The notes beneath the pieces were generated by a model. That model was given only the letters and a program-made list of their open reading frames with translations. It ran no database searches and was not told where the DNA came from. From the NCBI RefSeq assembly GCF_003967015.1, contig NZ_AP017560.1, positions 3,532,048 to 3,596,047 of the forward strand: a stretch of DNA of 64,000 nucleotides. The letters are read 5' to 3'. A program made the position numbers and the translations under genes. Shown here piece by piece: positions 24,604 to 34,849 of the stretch (the stretch's first letter is position 1; each line of letters begins with the position of its first letter). The stretch is from Pseudanabaena sp. ABRG5-3 (lineage in GTDB: Bacteria; Cyanobacteriota; Cyanobacteriia; Pseudanabaenales; Pseudanabaenaceae).

Positions 24604-25596
24604 TTAGGGATGGTTTTTGCCATCGGGCATGGTTGCGCCACTAAAGATTGTACCAATGGTACTGGCTCCGCTTAGCTCGGCTCTGGTGAGAACGGCATAG
24701 CTAAGGTCAGCACCATCGAGATTAGCTCTGACTAAATAGGCATCCACTAAACTCGCTTGACTGAGATTAGCTTTATCAAGTAGCGATCGCGATAGATCTG
24801 TACCTGTGAGGACAGCCTGAATTAAGCCTGCATTGCTTAAAGTCGCCATACTAACATTTGCCTTGCTCAAATTAGCGCCAAATAAGTTTGCTAAACGGAG
24901 ATTTGCGTTTTTAAGATCCGCCTTGGTGAAATTGGCATTCTTCAAGTTAGCTTCCGTAAGATTGACATTATTCAGATTGGCTTCCGTAAAAATTGTCCCG
25001 ATCGCGATCGCACCACTGAGATTCGCACCCTGTAAATTAACCCTCGCAAGGGTCGCTTCACTGAGATTGGCTTCCGAAAGATCCACTCCAGACAGATCAG
25101 CTCCACTGAGGTTTGCCCCCCGTAAGTCAGCTTTGCGTAGATTCGCACCATTCATGGTTGTGGGTGGATAGCCTCGCTCTTCGCGCATCAGAGCCGCACT
25201 TAAGATCGCACAACGTAAATTTGCCCCCCGCAAATTTGCACTGCGTAAGTCCGCTTCCCCCAGATTAGCATCCATTAAGTTAGCTAGAGAAAGATTTGCG
25301 CCAAATAAATTTACCCTTTGTAACATTGCTCCATGCAGATCAGCCTCGGAGAGGTTGGCATTCATCATGATCGCTTGGTTGAGGGTCGCCCCACCTAATT
25401 TTGCGCCTACTAAATTGGCATGATTAAAAGTGACTTTGTTTAGATAAGCAAAGACTAAATTTGTGCGTCTAAGATCGGCTTTGGTTAAGTTAACACCAAT
25501 TAAATCGCTGTTAAATAGATTGGCATTGGCTAAATTAATACTGGCAAAGTCACGCCGACCCGTAGCATATTCCTTCAAAAGTTTGTCTGCACTCAT
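24604..25596 (-). CDS. Pentapeptide repeat protein
   Basis: About 290 of 330 residues are made of A(N/D)L-x-x units ('ANLFNSDLIGVNLTKADLRR' and so on), which wind into a right-handed four-sided beta-helix. A short helical N-terminus ('SADKLLKEYATGRRDFASIN') precedes them, the usual cyanobacterial start. One interruption near residue 133 ('EERGYPPTTMNGAN') forms a loop. No enzyme domain or signal is seen, so it is a cytosolic scaffold or binding protein of unknown partner. It lies 3 bases after the sensor kinase gene and is almost certainly co-transcribed with it. Confidence 0.9.
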   Translation of the reverse strand: MSADKLLKEYATGRRDFASINLANANLFNSDLIGVNLTKADLRRTNLVFAYLNKVTFNHANLVGAKLGGATLNQAIMMNANLSEADLHGAMLQRVNLFGANLSLANLMDANLGEADLRSANLRGANLRCAILSAALMREERGYPPTTMNGANLRKADLRGANLSGADLSGVDLSEANLSEATLARVNLQGANLSGAIAIGTIFTEANLNNVNLTEANLKNANFTKADLKNANLRLANLFGANLSKANVSMATLSNAGLIQAVLTGTDLSRSLLDKANLSQASLVDAYLVRANLDGADLSYAVLTRAELSGASTIGTIFSGATMPDGKNHP

Positions 25597-25599
25597 GAT

Positions 25600-26952
25600 T
25601 TACGCTGTAAGGTTTGCAAGTTTTCCATTGTTTGCAGGGTGTTGATATGGTAGCGCGATTGTAATCCATGCTCCCCCAGTCTCAGGATGATTTTTAGCAG
25701 TGATCGTCCCCTTGTGTAATAAAACGATCTGCTGGGCGATCGCCAAGCCCAAACCACTACCCCCATAATCGAGTCCTGAGCGAGTACGTGATGAATCAAT
25801 CCGATAAAAGCGATCGAACAAATAGGGTAAGGCATCTTCAGGAAAACCTTCCCCAGCATCAATAGTCTCAATTTCGATGTTGGTATCAACAACACTAGCC
25901 CTAATGGTAATACTCTGGAGGGCAGGACTATGCTTGATGCTGTTATCTAATAAGTTGAGCAGTAGTCGATAAATGCGCGACTCATCAACCAGCAAAGATG
26001 TTGTCTCATCACCAAGATATTTGAGGATAACCTGCTTGCGATTCGCCAATGGTTCTAACGTTGTCCATACCGATCGCACTAGGGATGCTAAATTTACCTC
26101 TCGGAGATGCAAAGGTGGCTCAATCCCCACATCCATCTGTCCTAAATCGAGCAGGTCTTTCACCAGATTGGTAATGCGATCAATTTCACTAAGGAGACGT
26201 TCTACCCAAATTCTGGCGGCAGGATCGACTCTTGGCTCGATGGTCTCAGCCACTAATCGAATCGAAGTGAGGGGCGTTTTTAACTCATGGGCAACATCTG
26301 ATGTCCAGCGATCGCGCTGTTGAGCAATGGCGATCGCCTCTTGACGATCTTCTAAAAAAATTCCTACCTGTCCCTGCTCAAGATAGATACTATAAGCCCG
26401 AATAGGTCTACCCTGCTGAGGTACTGGATCAACAGGATCAGGAATAGCGGGATGAAATACCCAATCAACTTGAGAACCCATACTTTGCGATCGGGTTTGT
26501 TCAATTAGATGATCGAGTTCATAGGAGCGAATTACCTGTAATAAAAATGGCTTGCGGAGTAGCCCCTGCTGATGGTTATTAATTCCCATCATGGTTGCCG
26601 CCCTTTGATTACAGACATTTAAGTGATTATCTTGATCAACTTGGATATAGCCTATTGGGGCAGCCTCAACGATTTTTTCCCACAATAGGCGATCAGATTC
26701 ATATTCGAGAAATTGATTATTCCCAAATTGATCGCGATATTTTTGCTGTAAATCTTGCTGAATATTTTGTTGAATATTTTGCGCCCAAGATTTAAGGCTA
26801 TGGAGTGATTTGACCTTAAACACCTGTCGCGATCGCTTCCGAAATTTCCGATTACGTCTCTTTTGGGCATAGTGCCAGCTAAACCAGCAAGCACTAGTGG
26901 CGATCGCCCCAATGACAATTCCTACAAGCAGCCAGAGCAATTCCAGTTTCAT
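25600..26952 (-). CDS. sphS: PAS-domain sensor histidine kinase, SphS/PhoR-like
   Basis: The 450-residue protein has one N-terminal membrane segment ('LLWLLVGIVIGAIATSACW', residues about 5-23), a basic linker, a PAS domain (about 90-200), a HisKA dimer helix with the phospho-acceptor in 'VAHELKTPLTSIRL' (H222) and a complete ATPase domain: N box 'LLLNLLDNSIKHS', then 'DAGEGFPEDALPYLFDRFY' and 'GGSGLGLAIAQQIV'. This layout fits SphS, the cyanobacterial phosphate-limitation sensor; that identity is inferred and no sphR is adjacent. The start at 26952 is chosen because the longer frame to 27054 runs through the petH terminator. Confidence 0.8.
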   Translation of the reverse strand: MKLELLWLLVGIVIGAIATSACWFSWHYAQKRRNRKFRKRSRQVFKVKSLHSLKSWAQNIQQNIQQDLQQKYRDQFGNNQFLEYESDRLLWEKIVEAAPIGYIQVDQDNHLNVCNQRAATMMGINNHQQGLLRKPFLLQVIRSYELDHLIEQTRSQSMGSQVDWVFHPAIPDPVDPVPQQGRPIRAYSIYLEQGQVGIFLEDRQEAIAIAQQRDRWTSDVAHELKTPLTSIRLVAETIEPRVDPAARIWVERLLSEIDRITNLVKDLLDLGQMDVGIEPPLHLREVNLASLVRSVWTTLEPLANRKQVILKYLGDETTSLLVDESRIYRLLLNLLDNSIKHSPALQSITIRASVVDTNIEIETIDAGEGFPEDALPYLFDRFYRIDSSRTRSGLDYGGSGLGLAIAQQIVLLHKGTITAKNHPETGGAWITIALPYQHPANNGKLANLTA

Positions 26953-27025
26953 GGCAACAGGTATATTTGTTTGATTATATACAAAAAGAAAGGGTTGCAC
27001 AGCAGCCCTCCCTTTGAAATATGTA

Positions 27026-27062
27026 AAGAATAAATGCGGCGCTTTGCGCCGCATTTATTCTT
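27026..27062 (-). terminator. Terminator of petH
   Basis: A perfect 17-bp stem (27026-27042 with 27046-27062, loop TTT), apex GGCGC/GCGCC, 29 bases after the petH stop. It also lies upstream of the sensor kinase gene and so insulates it. Confidence 0.75.
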
Positions 27063-27090
27063 CTGGGTTTAGGTTGTAATTACTAAAAGT

Positions 27091-28421
<1,331 letters not shown>

Positions 28422-29408
28422 ATGCAAATGAGCATCATGTTACGAAAGGCGATCGCTAATGGCACTCTCGGTTTGGGACTCACTCTGGTAGTACCTGCTG
28501 CGAGCTATGCCTTTACATTCCAGTTTGACTACACCTACGACACCAATAGTTTTTTCTCCAATCAAACAAGAAGAGATCGACTTGCTGAAGCGGCTTCTTA
28601 TTACACCAGTTTCACAGATAACTTAGCTTCTATATGTGTTCCTAATTGTGGAGGGACAAATACTTGGACTCCTAGTTTTTTAAATCCTGCAACAGGACTA
28701 GAAATTGATGGCACAACGAATCAAGCCATTAGTGCAAATACTTTACTAATTTATGTTGGTGCAAGAGATATAGGCTCAGGAACTCTCGGAGTGGGTGGCT
28801 TTGGCGGTATTTCCTCTGGTAGCGGAACACAGGCGTTTGTCAATGCTTTACAATCCCGAGGGCAAAGTGGTGCGATTGCTCCTACTCCAACAGACTATGC
28901 TCCTTGGGGCGGCTCGATCTCTTTTACGACTAATTCATCTGTTGTTTGGAATTTTGGTAATGTTTCTTCACCCCCATCAACTGGACAAAGTGACTTTCTC
29001 TCAGTTGCCATTCATGAACTTGGTCACATTATGGGGATTATCTCAGGCAATCCGTCTTGGGACAGTAAAGTTTCTAGTGGATCGTTTACAGGTTCCAACT
29101 CAGTTGCACTATATGGCGGCAATATTCCTCTATCAAGTGGTAATTCGCACTGGGCTGAAGGGACGATGAGTACTCTACCAGTGACTAATACAGCCCAAGA
29201 AGCCGCAATGGATCCAACGCTCACTACGGGAACAAGAAAACTATTAACTAGGCTTGATTATGCAGGTTTTAAAGATGTTGGCTGGGAAGTACCCGATAGT
29301 TTGACCTCAATTCCCTTTGAGTTTAAACCTGATATGGCGATCGCGATGTTAGCGACCTGTATGTTTGGAAACAAAATTTGGCGACATGTGCGTAAGACCC
29401 GCAAATAA
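28422..29408 (+). CDS. Exported zinc metalloprotease-like protein with C-terminal sorting signal
   Basis: The 328-residue product has a signal peptide ('GTLGLGLTLVVPAASYAF', cleavage likely after SYA) and a zinc site 'HELGHIMGI' near residue 196 (H-E-x-x-H, followed by a G and later residues typical of metzincin-like proteases). The C-terminus reads 'SIPFEFKPDMAIAMLATCMF' plus a basic tail: a PFE motif, a hydrophobic segment and Arg/Lys, the three-part form of cyanobacterial PEP-CTERM-like (PFE-type) sorting tags. It is likely an extracellular or surface protease. The ATG at 28422 is chosen from the GGAGGGG ten bases upstream; an earlier TTG would overlap that site. Confidence 0.78.
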   Translation: MQMSIMLRKAIANGTLGLGLTLVVPAASYAFTFQFDYTYDTNSFFSNQTRRDRLAEAASYYTSFTDNLASICVPNCGGTNTWTPSFLNPATGLEIDGTTNQAISANTLLIYVGARDIGSGTLGVGGFGGISSGSGTQAFVNALQSRGQSGAIAPTPTDYAPWGGSISFTTNSSVVWNFGNVSSPPSTGQSDFLSVAIHELGHIMGIISGNPSWDSKVSSGSFTGSNSVALYGGNIPLSSGNSHWAEGTMSTLPVTNTAQEAAMDPTLTTGTRKLLTRLDYAGFKDVGWEVPDSLTSIPFEFKPDMAIAMLATCMFGNKIWRHVRKTRK

Positions 29409-29736
29409 TTATTGGGTAAATCTAGCCTTTTTGCTTTGTTGCTTAGCAGCTTTGTGTCAGCTTGTCTATGTTATTATCGATACAATTGCTACAAATTATC
29501 AACTTAAGGTACTTGCTACAAGCTACTAGTTCGTAGTAAAGGGCGAAAAAAGTATCTGCAAAGGCTTCAGCAAAATTGCATTTCTCACTGTGACTAAGAT
29601 TTTTAAGCTTACAGAATTGTCAACTCTGGAAACTTAAAGATCCGTTTTGATAGCTTGATAAAAAATTAGCAATTCACTAGTTTTTATATCAGCGTCAATT
29701 TTTATAATGGGACTTGACATCAGCAGTAGGTTTTGA
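29409..29736. other. Intergenic region upstream of the acetolactate synthase gene
   Basis: No gene, hairpin or RNA is recognised in these 328 bases apart from a TATAAT box near the right end. The length leaves room for a leader, but no attenuator with runs of branched-chain codons could be made out. Confidence 0.4.
29703..29708 (+). promoter_or_regulatory. Candidate -10 box of the ilvB promoter
   Basis: TATAAT lies about 28 bases before the TTG start of ilvB. The -35 region at the standard spacing (GTTTTT, 29680-29685) is poor, so an activator may be needed. If transcription begins near 29715 the leader is very short. Confidence 0.45.
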
Positions 29737-31545
29737 TTGGATCGCGAACAATTAAGAGTTAAGAGTCTAGAGGAGGCTACTTTGCGAACAACGGGTGCAT
29801 TTGCTCTCATCGACAGTGTGAGACGACAGGGTGTAAAACATATTTTTGGCTACCCTGGTGGAGCGATTCTGCCAGTGTATGACGAAATTTATCAGGCAGA
29901 GTCAAGAGGCGAGATTAAGCATTACCTCGTGCGTCATGAGCAGGGAGCCGTCCATGCTGCCGATGGATATGCCCGCGCAACTGGTCAGGTGGGAGTATGT
30001 GTGGCAACTTCAGGTCCTGGGGCAACTAATCTGGTGACAGGCATTGCCACAGCCCAAATGGATTCTATTCCGATGGTAGTGATTACGGGACAAGTGCCTT
30101 CCTATGCGATCGGTACTGATGCTTTCCAAGAGACAGATATTTGGGGCATTACTTTACCGATCGTCAAACATTCCTATGTGATTCGCAAGCCTGAAGATAT
30201 TGCTCGAATTGTTGCAGAGGCTTTCCATATTGCGGGTACTGGGCGACCAGGTCCTGTATTGATTGATATTCCTAAGGATATTGCCCAGCAAGCCTTTGAT
30301 TACAATCCTGAAGTAGAGATTGATCTGCCTGGTTATCAAGCGAAAGTTAAGGGGCATTTACATCAAATTGCTGCCGCGATCGCTTTAATCCGTGAATCTA
30401 AACGCCCATTGCTCTATGCAGGTGGTGGTGCGGTTCTTGCCGATGCCCATGCCGAAATCGCCGAACTTGCGAAACGCTTCCAGTTACCTGTGACCACAAC
30501 CCTCATGGGTAAAGGCACTTACGATGAAAATAATTACCTTTCCCTTGGTATGTTGGGAATGCACGGTACTGCCTATGCTAACTTTGCGGTACAGGGTTGT
30601 GATTTGTTAATTGCGGTTGGCGCAAGATTTGACGATCGCGTTACAGGTCGTCTGGATAAATTTGCTCCTGACGCAAAAGTCATTCACATTGACATCGATC
30701 CTGCGGAAGTTGGCAAAAATCGCAAGCCTGATGTCCCCATTGTTGGCGATGTTAAGGAAGTATTACAAGCACTTCTCGATGCGACTAGTTACGAAGAAAC
30801 CATTCAAACCAAGGATTGGTTTAAACAGCTTGATGAGTGGCGCGAAGATTATCCCCTTGAAGTACCAACCTATGAGGGAATTCTCTCCCCACAGCAGGTA
30901 ATTTATGAGTTTGGCAAGCAGTCTCCCAATGCTTGTTTCACCACTGATGTTGGTCAGCACCAAATGTGGGCAGCTCAGTTGATTAAAACTGGTCCCCGCA
31001 AATGGATTTCTAGTGCGGGACTTGGCACGATGGGCTATGGTATGCCTGCGGCTATGGGTGCAAAGGTTGCCCTGCCTGATGAGCAAGTAATCTGTATTAG
31101 TGGTGATGCCAGTATTCAGATGAACATTCAGGAGTTGGGGACATTGGCGCAGTATGGCATCAATGTCAAAGTGATCATTGTCAACAATGGTTGGCAAGGC
31201 ATGGTACGTCAGTGGCAAGAGAGCTTCTATGATGAGCGTTACTCTTCTTCCAATATGGAAGCGGGTATGCCTGATTTTATTAAGCTTGCTGAAGCCTATG
31301 GTATTAAGGGTGTCAAGGTAATTGAGCCAAGTGACTTACAATCCGCAGTTGCTGAAATTTTGGCCTACGACGGTCCTGTATTTGCTGACTTCCGTGTTAA
31401 ACGTGATGAGAACTGTTATCCCATGGTTCCCCCCGGAGCAAGCAATGATCAGATGGTTGGCTTACAAACTCCAAAGCGATCGCAGTTAAGTAAAGAAGCA
31501 CAAGAGATAGCTTCTGAGCTAGAACGTACCGCTCAACTTGTTTAA
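29737..31545 (+). CDS. ilvB: Acetolactate synthase, catalytic (large) subunit
   Basis: This thiamine-diphosphate enzyme joins two pyruvates, or pyruvate and 2-ketobutyrate, at the first common step of valine, leucine and isoleucine synthesis. The 602-residue protein has the N-terminal '[19 protein letters not shown]' block, the '[18 protein letters not shown]' catalytic Glu (in 'HEQ'), '[15 protein letters not shown]', and the diphosphate-binding motif '[20 protein letters not shown]' near residue 455. The frame opens with TTG at 29737, with weak AGG upstream; the next possible start is a TTG 15 codons later in 'ATLRTTG', so the N-terminus is uncertain. No ilvN regulatory gene is adjacent. 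Confidence 0.95.
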   Translation: MDREQLRVKSLEEATLRTTGAFALIDSVRRQGVKHIFGYPGGAILPVYDEIYQAESRGEIKHYLVRHEQGAVHAADGYARATGQVGVCVATSGPGATNLVTGIATAQMDSIPMVVITGQVPSYAIGTDAFQETDIWGITLPIVKHSYVIRKPEDIARIVAEAFHIAGTGRPGPVLIDIPKDIAQQAFDYNPEVEIDLPGYQAKVKGHLHQIAAAIALIRESKRPLLYAGGGAVLADAHAEIAELAKRFQLPVTTTLMGKGTYDENNYLSLGMLGMHGTAYANFAVQGCDLLIAVGARFDDRVTGRLDKFAPDAKVIHIDIDPAEVGKNRKPDVPIVGDVKEVLQALLDATSYEETIQTKDWFKQLDEWREDYPLEVPTYEGILSPQQVIYEFGKQSPNACFTTDVGQHQMWAAQLIKTGPRKWISSAGLGTMGYGMPAAMGAKVALPDEQVICISGDASIQMNIQELGTLAQYGINVKVIIVNNGWQGMVRQWQESFYDERYSSSNMEAGMPDFIKLAEAYGIKGVKVIEPSDLQSAVAEILAYDGPVFADFRVKRDENCYPMVPPGASNDQMVGLQTPKRSQLSKEAQEIASELERTAQLV

Positions 31546-31584
31546 AAAAACTGTGGCGCATGCTGCGCGTGCGTCACAGTTTTT
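31546..31584 (+). terminator. Terminator of ilvB
   Basis: An 18-bp stem (31546-31563 with 31567-31584, two G-T pairs, loop TGC) directly after the ilvB stop, with A-rich and T-rich flanks. Confidence 0.75.
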
Positions 31585-31629
31585 AGCTCAATTGAGGGTG
31601 TTGTTTTAAAATACTCTTAACAAGATATT

Positions 31630-31663
31630 AAAGAATGCTGTACGTTATGCGTGCAGCATTCTT
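31630..31663 (+). terminator. Second hairpin between ilvB and rppH
   Basis: A 15-bp stem (31630-31644 with 31649-31663, one wobble) followed by a T run. It may be a second terminator for ilvB read-through. Confidence 0.6.
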
Positions 31664-31717
31664 TTTTGATGATAATTAGCGACGGTGCTATGCTTTGGAT
31701 TTGTTAAATTAAAAAGT

Positions 31718-32203
31718 ATGAAACCTGAAAAATCTTACCGCCCAAATGTCGGGCTGATCGTTTTTAATCGCAAGGGAGAAGTGCTAGTTGGTGAGCGTCT
31801 GGGCGTGCCTGATTCATGGCAATTCCCACAGGGTGGCATTGATGAGGGAGAAGATCCACAGGTGGCAGCTCTACGCGAGCTTTATGAAGAAGTTGGCATA
31901 GATAATGCTGAGCTTGCCTATGTCCATCCTGAATGGCTGTACTATGACTTTCCACCTTCGCTGAAGTTGACAGGCAAATGGGCAAATTATTGCGGACAAA
32001 GACAGCGTTGGTATGCTTTTTATTGGGATCATCCTGCATCTGATTGCAAGCTAGATATCCACGATCGCGAATTTCGGGTAGTGCAGTTTATGGCGATCGA
32101 GCAGACTCTTGACTCCATTGTCAGGTTTAAAAGAGAAGTTTATCAACAGGTAGTCAAGATTTTTACACCCGTTATTCGTGATTATATTGGTAAATTACGG
32201 TGA
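31718..32203 (+). CDS. rppH: RNA pyrophosphohydrolase (Nudix)
   Basis: RppH removes pyrophosphate from the triphosphate 5' end of RNA and so triggers decay; relatives also hydrolyse dinucleoside polyphosphates. The 161-residue product has the full Nudix box in 'GGIDEGEDPQVAALRELYEE' followed by VG (residues about 39-61; G-x5-E-x7-R-E-L-x-E-E-x-G), and the RppH-type 'YYDFPPSLK' and 'GQRQRWYAF' regions. The ATG at 31718 matches the family start 'MKPEKSYRPNVGLIVFN'; an upstream GTG at 31685 would add eleven residues without a good site. Soluble, single gene. Confidence 0.92.
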   Translation: MKPEKSYRPNVGLIVFNRKGEVLVGERLGVPDSWQFPQGGIDEGEDPQVAALRELYEEVGIDNAELAYVHPEWLYYDFPPSLKLTGKWANYCGQRQRWYAFYWDHPASDCKLDIHDREFRVVQFMAIEQTLDSIVRFKREVYQQVVKIFTPVIRDYIGKLR

Positions 32204-32405
32204 AATTCACGTTAAATCAGGCTTATATAAAACATAAGTTATTTTCTGTAATTCTGTTTGACCCTATGTACAAATTTGCTTAGTTATTGGCTTAAGAATT
32301 AAGAAATTTAAAGCTCCCAGATTAACTAGCTCGACATTCCTATAGGCTTACGATATCGCTAAAAGCATCGCGTCCTATCTTGAAAATGTCTTAGGAGTGT
32401 TATCA

Positions 32406-33002
32406 GTGAATTTGTCGAAATATTTACCCTTGCAATATCTGCGTGTAACTTGGCGTAGAGTTGCTCTATTTTTGATTACTTTATTGGCAGTTGTGAGTTT
32501 ACAGCATCTCATAGCTGCTCCTAGCCCTGCGGCGAGTTCGCTACCTAACAACTCCACATCTAGTGCGATCGCTGTAGCTTCTGTTCAAAATGGCGATCAA
32601 CTTATTGCCCAAAGTTCTGATCCCACAACAGTTAATTATGATTCGCTAACCGAAGAGCAAAAAGCCCTTGCTGATAAAATCTTGCTTTTTGCGGGAACAT
32701 TCGGTCTTGTCGCTTATCTTTTCACTAGCTTCTGTTTGATGAAAATAGCCGACAAACTTGATATTCCTAATAGTTGGCTATCATGGGTTCCCATCGCTCA
32801 AATTTGGGTCATGGTACGTGCTGCGGGTAAACCCGGTTGGTGGCTAATTTTATTCTTTATTCCGCTTGTTAACTTTGTGATTGGCTTAATTGTCTTCTTT
32901 TCGATACCAACGAGCCTGAATAAATCATCTCTCTATGGTCTATTAATCTTTGTGCCGATATTAGGTGTATTTCTCTACTTTGGTTTGTTAGCCTTTACCT
33001 AA
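32406..33002 (+). CDS. DUF5684-like membrane protein
   Basis: The 198-residue protein has an N-terminal hydrophobic segment ('ALFLITLLAVVSLQHLIAA'), likely a signal peptide or anchor, then a Ser/Ala-rich polar part and three further hydrophobic segments from about residue 95. The pattern 'IPNSWLSWVPIAQIWVMVRAAGKPGWWLILF' (key residues W-L-x-W-V-P and G-K-P-G-W-W) is that of DUF5684 membrane proteins, whose role is unknown. GTG at 32406 is chosen from AGGAG at 32393-32397; a GTG at 32397 would overlap that site. Confidence 0.65.
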   Translation: MNLSKYLPLQYLRVTWRRVALFLITLLAVVSLQHLIAAPSPAASSLPNNSTSSAIAVASVQNGDQLIAQSSDPTTVNYDSLTEEQKALADKILLFAGTFGLVAYLFTSFCLMKIADKLDIPNSWLSWVPIAQIWVMVRAAGKPGWWLILFFIPLVNFVIGLIVFFSIPTSLNKSSLYGLLIFVPILGVFLYFGLLAFT

Positions 33003-33035
33003 AAGAAAGGGACGCGATGCGTCCCTTTCTTTTTT
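33001..33035. terminator. Bidirectional terminator
   Basis: A 15-bp perfect stem (33001-33015 with 33019-33033, loop GAT) with a T run, between convergent DUF5684 and DJ-1 genes. Confidence 0.85.
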
Positions 33036-33574
33036 TAGACAATCATGTCTTTGGCTAATTTATTGGCGATCGCTTCACCTTGCAAAATCTCTACTAATTT
33101 GAGGGCAAATGCCATAGCTGTTCCTGCACCACGACTAGTGACCACATTGCCATCAACTACCACAGGTACTTCCAGATATTCGCCCACTTCTAGTTGTTCT
33201 TTGACTGCGGGGAAGGATGTGGCTTGTTTACCTCGCAGTAATCCTGCATTAGAGAGGACAGTGGGAGCTGCACAGATTGCCGCAACGATTTTATTTGCTG
33301 CTGCTTGTGCTTTGATTATTGATGCGATGCGATGGTCTTCACGCAAGCGGAAAGTACCTGCACCACCAGCAAGGACGATCGCATCAAATTTACTCGTATC
33401 AACTTCATCGAGAAGTTTGTCGGCAATAATAGCGATCGCATGAGCGCCCATCACCGTTGTCGTTACCAAGCCAGCCGTAACTACCTCAATCCCTCCACGG
33501 CGCAATACATCGATAATCGTAACCGCTTCGATTTCTTCAAAGCCTTCAAAAAGGGGAATAAGTACTCTGGTCAT
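33035..33574 (-). CDS. DJ-1/PfpI family protein (YajL-like)
   Basis: The 179-residue protein has the DJ-1 fold signature: 'LIPLFEGFEEIEAVTIIDVL' with the conserved Glu (E18 in the FEEIE stretch) and the nucleophile elbow 'VAAICAAPTVLSNAGLL' with Cys near residue 98, followed by 'SRGAGTAMAFALKLVE', which has the third characteristic region. Relatives are described as glyoxalase/deglycase-like or chaperone proteins protecting against reactive aldehydes and oxidation. Cytosolic. The ATG at 33574 is the family start. Confidence 0.9.
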   Translation of the reverse strand: MTRVLIPLFEGFEEIEAVTIIDVLRRGGIEVVTAGLVTTTVMGAHAIAIIADKLLDEVDTSKFDAIVLAGGAGTFRLREDHRIASIIKAQAAANKIVAAICAAPTVLSNAGLLRGKQATSFPAVKEQLEVGEYLEVPVVVDGNVVTSRGAGTAMAFALKLVEILQGEAIANKLAKDMIV

Positions 33575-33608
33575 GATGTTTATTGGTTTTGCGATTTGGA
33601 TGGAGATG

Positions 33609-34400
33609 CTATTGTTTTGAGTCTAATGCGATCGCACATTGATTGCGACCATTATGCTTAGCTTTATACAATCCTCGATCTGCGTTGGATATTAAGTTCA
33701 TGCACCTTAGATCTGGCGGTGTAAAAAGGCTAATGCCTACACTAATCGTGACACTAATCATTGCTCCATCAGTTGATTTAATAGTCGCCCCAGCTACATT
33801 CTCGCGAATACGCTCAGCAACATCACAGGCTTCTAGCAAGGTTGTGTTCGGCAGCAGCACCACAAATTCCTCCCCACCGAAACGGGCAATTACATCGTAA
33901 GGGCGCAGAGTAGATTCACAAGTGTGAGCAATCTTTTGGAGAACGAGATCGCCAGTTGCATGTCCATAGCTATCATTAATCGATTTAAAATTATCAGCAT
34001 CAATCATTAGCAATGACATTGGCTCATTTGAGCGCAACGATCTATTTGATTCAATTTCAAGACAATCCATAATATAGCGACGACTATGTACCTTCGTTAA
34101 GGGATCTCGATTAACCATTTCTAAAAGTTGAGCCTGTAGCTCCTCAAGCTCAAATAACAGTTGAACAACAAAGCTGCTTGCTAAGGGCGCAACAACTGCG
34201 GGGACAATGACAGCAACCAGCAATGATTTGAGAAGTACATCCAGTCCTTCCCACCACAACAGTGTCATGATTCCGAAAGTGATCACTGCCGACAACAGAA
34301 TGGAAAACAAAGTGATGGCTAACACTGAGCGAAAATGTCCCAGCCCTAATAGGACTTTTCGCCAAGTATTTTCACTTTGAATGTTTTTTGGGTGAGACAT
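33609..34400 (-). CDS. Diguanylate cyclase (GGDEF domain), membrane-anchored
   Basis: The protein makes the second messenger cyclic di-GMP from two GTP. Two membrane segments lie at about residues 20-45 and 55-80, followed by a short coiled coil ('LFELEELQAQLLEMVNRD') and a GGDEF domain with the active site 'FGGEEF' near residue 190, so catalysis is expected. No sensory domain is visible besides the membrane part. The ATG at 34400, 5 bases after the fur stop, gives 263 residues; an ATG at 34427 would overlap fur by 22 bases. It is probably co-transcribed with the Fur-family gene. Confidence 0.88.
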   Translation of the reverse strand: MSHPKNIQSENTWRKVLLGLGHFRSVLAITLFSILLSAVITFGIMTLLWWEGLDVLLKSLLVAVIVPAVVAPLASSFVVQLLFELEELQAQLLEMVNRDPLTKVHSRRYIMDCLEIESNRSLRSNEPMSLLMIDADNFKSINDSYGHATGDLVLQKIAHTCESTLRPYDVIARFGGEEFVVLLPNTTLLEACDVAERIRENVAGATIKSTDGAMISVTISVGISLFTPPDLRCMNLISNADRGLYKAKHNGRNQCAIALDSKQ

Positions 34401-34405
34401 AACAT

Positions 34406-34795
34406 CTAGTCTGTTGCCTGTTGACATTGACTACATAGCCCAAAGAATTCAAGAGTGTGATAGTAGATTTGGAAAGTATGTTTTTTTGCTAGTTGATTAC
34501 CCAGATCATGAATGGGGCAGCTATCAATCGGTAGGGATTTGCCGCAGTTCAGGCAATTAAGATGATGGCGATCGGCACGGGTGACGCTATAAACCGTTTC
34601 GCCATTGGGTAGGGTGAGAGCCTTGATTAAGCCTTGCAATTTGAGCGTTTCTAGCGATCGATATACCGTCGCCAACCCCACACTTTTTTCACTATTGCGT
34701 AATTCCGAATGAATATCTTGCGCGGATACCGCGTGATCGTGATGTTGGAGGAGATGTAGCACTCGTTCTTGACTGCGAGTGAGTTTTTCTTTCAT
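34406..34795 (-). CDS. zur: Fur family metal-responsive repressor, probably Zur
   Basis: This 129-residue Fur-family regulator has a winged helix ('LTRSQERVLHLLQHHDHAVS', 'GLATVYRSLETLKLQGLI') and a metal-binding dimer domain with 'RHHLNCLNCGKS' and 'CSQCQQ', the two Cys pairs of the structural zinc site. The 'LATVYRSLETLK' helix and the 'PIDSCPIHDLG' stretch fit cyanobacterial FurB/Zur (zinc control) better than FurA or PerR; this is judged from memory of the family. The ATG at 34795 is preferred because the upstream DNA contains a TATAAA-like box; an ATG at 34843 adds 16 residues. Confidence 0.78.
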   Translation of the reverse strand: MKEKLTRSQERVLHLLQHHDHAVSAQDIHSELRNSEKSVGLATVYRSLETLKLQGLIKALTLPNGETVYSVTRADRHHLNCLNCGKSLPIDSCPIHDLGNQLAKKHTFQIYYHTLEFFGLCSQCQQATD

Positions 34796-34849
34796 GCTTT
34801 TATAATGTGTTGCAGCAACCAAGTTTGCGGTTCGGTACTGCAACGAGGT

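Noticed and set aside
24700-25560. Fifteen-base periodic sequence and plus-strand frames
   Set aside because: It is the coding pattern of the pentapeptide repeats; the plus-strand frames are antisense shadows.
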